Assembly (NCBI GenBank): GCA_026874595.1
Contig: CM049314.1
Coordinates: 55,289,812-55,353,811 of the forward strand
Source of the DNA: Sipunculus nudus
Taxonomy: Eukaryota; Annelida; Sipuncula; Golfingiida; Sipunculidae
Direction of reading: 5' to 3'
Length of the DNA stretch: 64,000 nucleotides
Shown here: piece by piece, positions 56,234-64,000 of the stretch
Layout: every line of letters begins with the position of its first letter
How positions within the stretch are numbered: the stretch's first letter is position 1
Program-made: the position numbers and the translations under genes
The notes under the pieces: model-generated
The model's input: the letters and a program-made list of their open reading frames with translations, nothing else
What the model was told of the DNA's origin: nothing
Database searches by the model: none

Positions 56234-59200
56234 CTAAAATATACCCATATTAAACTGAAACATGCAATGTGTGCCAATGATATGAAATGGAGGTATCACA
56301 TGGGCAAGCACCCATCATAATACACTTATTAGAGTGTAGCAGTGAAAAATGTTATGCTTGCTTGTCTACAAGTGAACTATATATCTGTCATCTTTTACCA
56401 TACCAACTAGACTCCATCAAAACCAATCATACATCTTTAACATGTACACATATTCCAGGCCATGACTATCGGCACCAGTTGGAGATCTCTATTTAAAATA
56501 TTTATTTCAGGTCTCCTGACAATGAAATCCAAATTAAAGAACCTGTATAATATTTAGAGCAATAGCCACAAAGGTTATGACTTTAAACAATAATGCAAAC
56601 AAACAGAATACACAAAGGTATTATACATGTCTATCACACACTGAACAGTCTTTCAGGCATATCATTTATACACATATTTTTTGTCTCCTTCTATACAAGT
56701 AAATTTCACACACTCACTGCACATGCAGTAAACCTATATCACCTCAATAGCTATATATGAAGATTTGATAAATTTTTCCTTTTACCTGTCTAATAACACA
56801 CACACACACACACATGATCAGGAATCAAAATTTCAGATCTGATAATACTCACACCTACACATACACAAGTCTATTTGCATATACAAGCACTGACAAACAT
56901 ATACATGAACAAATTATCAATGTTCTTTATCAAATTTGGTGACACAGACACAAATTTAATGTGCACTTATCAATAAAAACTCTTTACATATCTGATAACA
57001 CGCACAAACACAGTGTCCTGACGTACCCAACACGCACACACTAACACATAATTGTTAATCATGTATATCCACACAGGAACATGTATTTGACAGCAATATA
57101 CAAGCCTCTAACAAGACAAAGGACCACTGTGGAAGCAAGGTAATTTGATTCATCAATATACATCAGACCTATGAATATAAATGTTCACATATTGATAAGT
57201 TCACGTCAAGCAGAAAGAAAACGGTGATGGCTCCAAGGTCAAAGCCCTAAATGTGAAATCAGGAGTCCTGCATAGCTCCCTCTCAATGGACGATCTGACT
57301 AAGCCACATCATTTCACAACAGATCCCTCTCTGTGTAGAAATAAATCTACTGACTGATCCCTTTATTCTGACCCCTGACGTGGACCCATTTTGTCAATAC
57401 CAGGTACAGAGACTTCGCTTCCTGCGATCTTGTTTATATACACGACCACTGAAACAGCCTTACTGCTGGTAAACTGTCTCGCCAAACATCAATGGGAAAA
57501 AAAGGGAAAAATAAAAAAATACTCGTGGAGACCCATTGGGAGGACCTTTTCTATCTATACTGTACATAAATACACCGATTATAACTTTTCAGTTGGGTTT
57601 TATTTTTCCCAAAAATGTTAATCTCCATCAAAATATCTGTGACTATGACCCTGAAATCTATTTAAAATTTATATCTCCAATCATTCAATAACAGTAAATA
57701 CTGAGATGGTGGTCATATTTTGGATATTTTAGCTATCAGAGATTTTACGGTTAGGGTATAAGGCCAAATGGTTGAGTGACAGAACCCATAGAGACAGGGG
57801 CTATTAAGAATAAGGCCCGTTGGTGGCACTGTCTACTGAATGAGTAAGAATAAAAATTCAACATGTCAACAGTTTAAGTTTTCTACATTTTGGCCATATG
57901 CCAGTTATTTTCACACATGATGCCTGTAGAACTAAATGTATGTAGTCACCAAGTGATTACTGGATAGGGAAGTTAACAATACAATTATATGTGTGTAGTT
58001 GCCAAGTGATCACATGTTAGGCAAGTGAACAATATGATTATCACAGCTGTCAGATTCTGTGATAATCCTGAATACCGGCTATCATCCAAACCCAAGTGTG
58101 AAGATGGACAGACACAGCAAGAGAAGGAACAATTTTTTTAATATTTATATAGTATCATATCATACAACTCTCATTTACAACAGTTCTTAACTATAAATAT
58201 TTGGAAGATATTTCCAGAATGCTTGTTTATTATTCATTTACTTCTATATTGTTAATTAATACTCTTAATATATAAATCAAACTTGTAGTCATGCCATAAA
58301 AAAAATTCACTGGTTATAATATGTATCTGTATTATGATAAAAAACGGACCCTTGACCTGTATGTAATATGATAGCAACTAACAGGTGAACTTTGACCCCA
58401 CCCTCTGAACATGGCAATAATGTACGACATTAGTGGGACTGTAGTATCCGTGGCAACAATGATCAATGGCGGCCAGACAGAGTGACTGGTAATCCCTCTG
58501 GATTTGGTGTATTAATCTTATAAGATTACACTTCAGCGAGCTAAGAATATTCTGAGCCAGAGTTTACACTGTAGCCCTGTGGACCACTGATACTAGGTAC
58601 CATTCTGATTTATTAACATCACCATATTTGGTCACCTGTTGCACATCTGGGTGAGCATGCCATTGATCTTGGTTACTAAAATGTCATGTTAAAATGTAGA
58701 GCCAGTAATTACAAAAGAAAACCTGATGAACAAATGTCACAAACAAGGCAGTACCCAAGAGGGCTGATGATTATGCCAATGCACACTGATTATGATTTAC
58801 TTTAATTACAGCTATGGGTCATTTAGAAACTGACCAACACTTACTTGCCGTTCTGTATGTATCAAAATTCCTCCAATAGGTGTCAGGACCAGAGGTTGTT
58901 CCTTCTTATATACTGGAGTACTAACAAACTATCAATGAACTGCATCTGGATAAATGAACATTTTATCTTTCTTATCCACCGATTCACACCATTTCTTTGG
59001 TATCTTCCTCAGTCAGGTAACCAGCACAGAATGTGACAAACAACTAACACCCATAAAAATGTAATGGAGGTATTAGTGACCTAGGAGCAATATTGTCTTG
59101 TTGTTTATAATGCAGAAGTGAAAATAACCTGTACCAGTTAAATAATACCACTGTGAACCAATTAATCAAAGCATGCCAACATTGAACAAATTATGTCCTA

Positions 59201-59775
59201 CCATACACATATTGGGAAAAATGACCTTGAAAAGGATGAACAAGACTTGCTTAACAAACAAATCCTTTGAGAATGACATTTAATCAGTTTTTTTGGTAAC
59301 AGCTTGCTTGTCTAAGTATCATGTACATCTGCAGAATTCCATCCTGGTTCAGACTACGTGCGTAATTCTAGTGTCAACCAGGACCAGTTTACAACTCCTG
59401 TGGGTCCTGGGTGTGTGTCAACCCCGTTGCTGGGTCATAAGGGACCCCCGAAAGGCAAACTCGCTCGTGAGTGAAACACTACTGATGGGCAAAGTCTTCC
59501 CATTGAGCCTGCCGAGTGCTCACCCTGGCTGTGGGCTGGCCATAGAAAATCTCACTGCCTCCGCTAAGATACAAACTCACATATCCCAGCACTGAGCCCT
59601 GTGCAATTCCAATAAAATACCGAAGACTTGACCAAGTAAACACTACCAGCTTATTTACATACAAAACAAGTGAATACAGACCTGGCATGAACAAATTTGA
59701 CATTTCAATAATCAACATAAACTTTAATTTAACAAGCAGAATGATATCATATTTTAAACAGGTACATGTATTACA

Positions 59776-60055
59776 GTTAAGAATGACCTTGACCAAGCTG
59801 AATGACACCATACTGTTCACAGTAATAACAATGAAGAATGACCTTGAACAAGATGAGTATTTCGATCTATGGTGCAAACATTTATAACCATGAAAAATGA
59901 CCTTGAAGATGCTAAATGACACCACTTTGTAAACATATAACAGTAAGAAATGACCTTGAACATACTAAATGACACAATATTGTAAACATATAACAGTGAG
60001 GAATGATCTTGAATAAGTTGAATTCACCATATTGTAAAGCATAAACAACAGTGAA
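59776..60055 (+). repeat. Degenerate ~55-60-bp tandem repeat
   Basis: About five units of GAATGACCTTGAACAAGATG-like sequence followed by AATGACACCATATTGTAAAC and ATATAACAGT occur at 59783, 59838, 59898, 59951 and 60005. Confidence 0.75.
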
Positions 60056-60910
60056 GGCTGGCCTAAATTTGACTTTGTCATTTTTTTTTATGTTTAAAAG
60101 GCTTTGTGGCACAAAAGACTTCAATCAGATCCACAAACAGCATGACAGTTGTCCATCTTTAGGGAACAGGAAGCTGTAGTCTTCAAACAGGAAAACCTAA
60201 CGAGACCCGACAGATCCCCGGCCATCTTCTAATACTACATTAGGCTCTCACCCATGAACAAGAGAGCATTAAGCTCTCCATGATCCCATCCAACTAAATG
60301 TACTTCAGCAGCCATGGCAACCATTATGACATCACAACTGTCCCGAAGTAATTAAGTCATAACCTGCACTAAAGATTAAAATATCCTTAGCTTTACATGT
60401 GGCTGATTGTGACAGTACATTATCCTTGTTTTATTTTTAGAAGTTAAGCCAGTGTTTTTTATCTAAATAATTTGGACAGGGTCATAAGATCTAGCAATTA
60501 TACGGATCCCTGAAAGTTCATTTCAACAATACCTGATCCCTGGTCATGGTTTCTTAATCGTAGATAAAAGCCACCCTGTAAACAACAGTAATACACTGCC
60601 ACTACCGCCACGTCCAAATATAGAAAGCCATTTCCTTGCCATCTGCTGTGCCGTCCTACTGATACAAGTCTTGCATTTGGGATAAAAAGTCTCTCATGCA
60701 ACAACTTTCCATGTCTCCATGCAACACTTTCATATTAACAAGACATCACCTATGAAAATGTTGTCTAAATCTTGTTCAGACAAAAGATGTATCCGAAAAT
60801 ATCCTGTTAGAATTTTCTTTATACATAAATGCTTTGGTCGTTTGCCACAAATAGTCCTTTTATCTTTACATAATTACAATTCTACCACACTGTCATCCCC
60901 ATGAAACTGA

Positions 60911-61033
60911 CTGAACATGGTCTGGTGTCTGAATCATGTACCTCAATCTTATCTCACAATCTGAAGATTGGACCGAACATGGTCTGGTGTCTGAATCATG
61001 TACCTCAATCTTATCTCACAATCTGAAGATTGG
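60911..61033 (+). repeat. 62-bp tandem duplication
   Basis: GAACATGGTCTGGTGTCTGA, then ATCATGTACCTCAATCTTAT, then CTCACAATCTGAAGATTGG appears twice, at 60913 and 60975, without a visible difference. This implies a recent duplication. Confidence 0.95.
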
Positions 61034-61334
61034 GCTGCACAATCATTTCTAATAAAACCATCTGTCTGATGTGTCTGTGTGTTAGTTAAATGAAAATATA
61101 AGTAATTCTAAGGAATATGTTTAGTTGTAATGGACTAATTAAAGGCACAGCTGATCAGACCAGTGATGGGTAAATCTGGAAATCAAACTGGAGGCTGAGC
61201 GCGTATTCTTGAACAGTCCCGTATAGTAATGAGGTCAGCAGAGATGCCGCGACAGCACTGTTCCATTACTATTGATCCAAAGTGGTTAACCCAGTCATAC
61301 CAGCAGCGGTCAGGCAGCAATGGCAAACATGAAT

Positions 61335-62375
61335 AAAACATGCTGGTGTCCATCATCAGACCTCAGGCAGTCATAAAGCCACTGATTAAAACATGCTGGT
61401 GTCCATCATCAGACCTCAGGCAGTCATACAGCCACCCACTAAAACATGCTTGTGTCCATCATCAGACCTCAGGCAGTCATACAGCCACCCACTAAAACAT
61501 GCTGGTGTCAATCATCAGACCTCAGGCAGTCATAAAGCCACCCACTAAAACATGCTCGTATCCATCATCAGACCTCAGGCAGTCATACAGCCACCCACTA
61601 AAACATGCTGGTGTACATCATCAGACCTCAGCCAGTCATACAGCCACCCACTAAAACATGCTCGTATCCATCATCAGACCTCAGGCAGTCATACAGCCAC
61701 CCACTAAAACATGCTGGTGTCCATTCTAAGACCTCACATTTATAATGTTGTGTGACTGTAGTTGTTACCAACAAGTCACACACCATGAGTCTAAAACATA
61801 ATCATGTCCATCATCAAACCTGAGGTAGTAAAACAGCTCCTGACTGAAACATTACATGACCATGTTCATCATCAGACCTCTAGCAACCACACAGGTAATG
61901 ACTAAAACATTACATGACCATGTTCGTTATTAGACATCAAGTAGCCACACAGCTTCTGACTAAAACATAACGTGACCATGTTCATCATCAGACCTTAGCA
62001 TCCACACAGGTAATGACTAAAACATTACATGACCAAGTTCATCATAAGACCTCTAGCAGCCACACTGACACAGCTACTGACTAAAACATAACATGACCAT
62101 GTGCATCACAATGTTCATCATAAGACTTCTAACAGCCACACAGCTACTGACTAAAACATTACATGACCATGTTCATCATCAGACCTCTAGCAGTAACACA
62201 ATGCCTGACTAAACTAGGCTCAGGCACATCATCAGGCCTCGTGGAGTCACACTTATCCGGACTAAAAATATGCCCATTTCAGACCTCAAGCAGTCACAAA
62301 GCCACTGACTAAAACATGAACATGTCCATCCTCAGACCTCTAGCAATCACTCAGCTACTGCCTAAACCTGCATGT
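61335..62375 (+). repeat. Minisatellite: eight 53-bp units, then diverged ~58-bp units
   Basis: Regular units start with AAAACATGCTGGTGTCCATC at 61335, 61388, 61441, 61494, 61547, 61600, 61653 and 61706, exactly 53 bp apart. From about 61790 to 62375 longer, diverged relatives follow (CTAAAACATTACATGACCAT, then GTTCATCATCAGACCTCTAG). The array grades from young to old. Confidence 0.9.
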
Positions 62376-63725
62376 TCATAAAAATAAAAATATACTGGTA
62401 TAGGTGTGTTTCTAATGAACATATTTGACAAACTGACTGAAACCCATTCTCTGAAAACTAAGAGGATTTGCTGGCTACTAATCCTGGAATCATGATGGAA
62501 GTACTGATAGCTGTGATATGTTGGCAAGTGCTGAAGTTACTGAGCAGGACACTGATAAAAAATAAGGATATATTAATATGACACAATAAATTTTATATAA
62601 ACATTATGATATAAAATCTGATATTGTCCAAACCCTAACTAAAACATCAGCATCAACTTGGTTGAGGGCTCAGAGACGGAGACAATTTAGAAACAGAGAT
62701 GCTGAACAGTCCCTTTTCATGTCCAAAGTTGAAATTCAGAAAAAAAACCAGTAGTAACCAAACCAGATGTATTGGTCTGATTTTTATTCACAATTATTTC
62801 TGTAGCCCTTGGTGGAATTGGCTGCATAAGAGAGTTGTAAACAGTCAATACTGAACAGGATGAGCCAAATATTATTTATGAATTCTGAAAGAAGGGAATG
62901 TATGATATAAGCAATTCTGGAAAGGAAATAAGACAGTTAATTAAAGCAATCAGATCAAACCCACAAAAAAACCTTCATTAGTGTAGGACATTGGTCCGAG
63001 GGGAATTTTTTAATCATTGCTACTTTCATTCCCAACTAATGGGATGGTGGACTTGAGGTCAAAGTTCACATGATGTCATTACCCCTTCCAATACACTCAG
63101 AATAACAGATATAGCAATCAAGACCATAAAAGCATAAATTTAGAATTTATATGGATGCAGCAGTGATAAGATTAATGGAAAAACAGATGAGAGATACAAG
63201 TTAATCAAACAGCACAATTTTTTTATCTGAGCCATAACACCACTGCTAGGCAAAGACCAAGACTTTAAGTGAACTGATATATTACATGATAAACATGCAG
63301 ACACACTAGAGGGTACTCATTAGAGAGTATAGTCTTCCATCAAGACTGAGCACTCAGGATTATGTCAAAGAATTTGTGAAAACAATTATCTGAGTAAAAA
63401 ATATCCAAAATAGGCATCAGTATGCCATGAAATGTAACAGCATCTGATGTAACTACCAATGTGTATGCTGTGTAAAGAAATAAAGTATTAGGTCCCCCAA
63501 AAAGGTATCGTTCTGAAGCACTTTTTTTTCTTAAATCATTGCGGGTGGGAGATATTTTATTTTTTACCTTTTATGTATGTTTCAATAAAAATGTCATATG
63601 ATCAGGGAAAAACATGAAAATAACAGAATTTTTTTTTTGCTATACAGGTAAAAGCACTACATAACAAAGGAATTCTTATCAAAATTGTATTATTATATCT
63701 TCTTGAAAGATGAAAATCAAAACTA

Positions 63726-63955
63726 GATGACCTGAGGTCACGCGCTTGCCGGAAATGATGTAAAGTTAGTCAGATGAACGAGCAGTGTCAAAGTGAAAGA
63801 AAATAATCCATAGCTTGTGAAGAAAGAAGCAATATTAACAGAGTTCTAAAGAAAATAAGATTTTGATATATTTTGATCACTTTGACCTTGATCTTTAACT
63901 TATTTGAATAACTAGAATACGGGTAGTCGACAAGCGACTACTTGTATCCGCCTAA
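63726..63955 (+). mobile_element. Possible short transposon remnant with terminal hairpin
   Basis: It begins TAGATGACCTGAGGTCACGC (palindrome TGACCT-G-AGGTCA at 63728-63740) and ends with a hairpin GTAGTCG-ACAAG-CGACTAC at 63923-63941 followed by TTGTATCCGCC. CpG is locally raised. It is a single copy in the window, so the family cannot be confirmed. Confidence 0.35.
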
Positions 63956-64000
63956 ATCAGAGTGGAACGGGTGAAGTGTTGCATATCAGCATGGATGTCT

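Larger units (their letters stand above)
56234..64000 (-). other. Intron upstream of the duplicated exons, to the window edge
   Basis: The exons for the kinase N-terminus, glycine loop and catalytic Lys are expected upstream, but no match to GTYGQVYKG or AAIKVMDV was seen here. The intron contains a CA repeat at 56791-56813 and the minisatellites at 59.8-60.05, 60.9-61.03 and 61.3-62.4 kb. The rest is plain. Confidence 0.6.

Noticed and set aside
59293-59595. 100-codon plus-strand frame
   Set aside because: No domain, no conserved motif, and the overlapping minus-strand frame at 59479-59925 is equally open.
56234-64000. Upstream kinase exons with the glycine loop and catalytic Lys
   Set aside because: No match to GNGTYGQVYKG or AAIKVMDV was seen; they probably lie beyond the window.

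Overview
The window is animal nuclear DNA, most likely from a mollusc or another lophotrochozoan. It is AT-rich and intron-dominated. It is crowded with mollusc-style repeats: elements ending in GGAC microsatellites plus a terminal hairpin, and modules rich in TGACCTTGACCTTTGACC. I found only one protein gene. There are no long bacterial-type ORFs, no operons, no CRISPR array, and no RNA gene that I can recognise.

The gene runs on the minus strand across most of the window. It is a germinal centre kinase IV (MAP4K4/TNIK/MINK1, Drosophila misshapen) homologue. I placed 16 exons by protein similarity plus AG/GT splice sites, from 56233 down to 19850. They join in one frame with matching phases: 15 exons used at once give 1515 nt, or 505 codons. 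They cover the kinase domain from just before helix C to the end of the catalytic domain, then an acidic segment, a Pro/Gln-rich linker with SH3-type motifs, and the conserved MIVHD region. The exons for the N-terminus, glycine loop and catalytic Lys are not visible and should lie beyond 64000. The C-terminal CNH (citron homology) exons are not visible either and should lie below position 1 or be hidden in 1-19849.

Layout from left to right: 1-19849 has no confident exon. It holds a diverged ~350-bp tandem array full of CAGGTA/TACCTG (5.5-6.97 kb), a CpG-rich domain with CACGTG E-boxes (about 6.8-10.8 kb) that could be an internal promoter, and a mobile element (15.1-17.0 kb). Next comes linker exon territory (19.85-37.1 kb), with a nested TIR element (22.9-25.9 kb), a cluster of CACAGCTGTG palindromes (27.3-28.6 kb), a 2.6-kb element and a short related one. 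A second 2.6-kb copy lies about 10 bp from a splice acceptor (37.15-39.78 kb). A ~4.6-kb minisatellite with higher-order structure almost fills one intron (40.5-45.1 kb). Kinase exons occupy 45.3-56.2 kb. A first-in-window intron runs to 64000 and carries several minisatellites.

The most interesting points are: (1) a tandemly duplicated kinase exon (56108-56233 and 55916-56041), both copies with splice sites, differing at 17 nt but only one amino acid, which looks like mutually exclusive splicing; (2) repeated copies of an exon end plus its 5' splice site in the next intron (46590-46852); (3) a transposon abutting a 3' splice site; and (4) arrays of palindromic E-box or splice-like motifs. 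All function is inferred from sequence; no search or RNA data were available.
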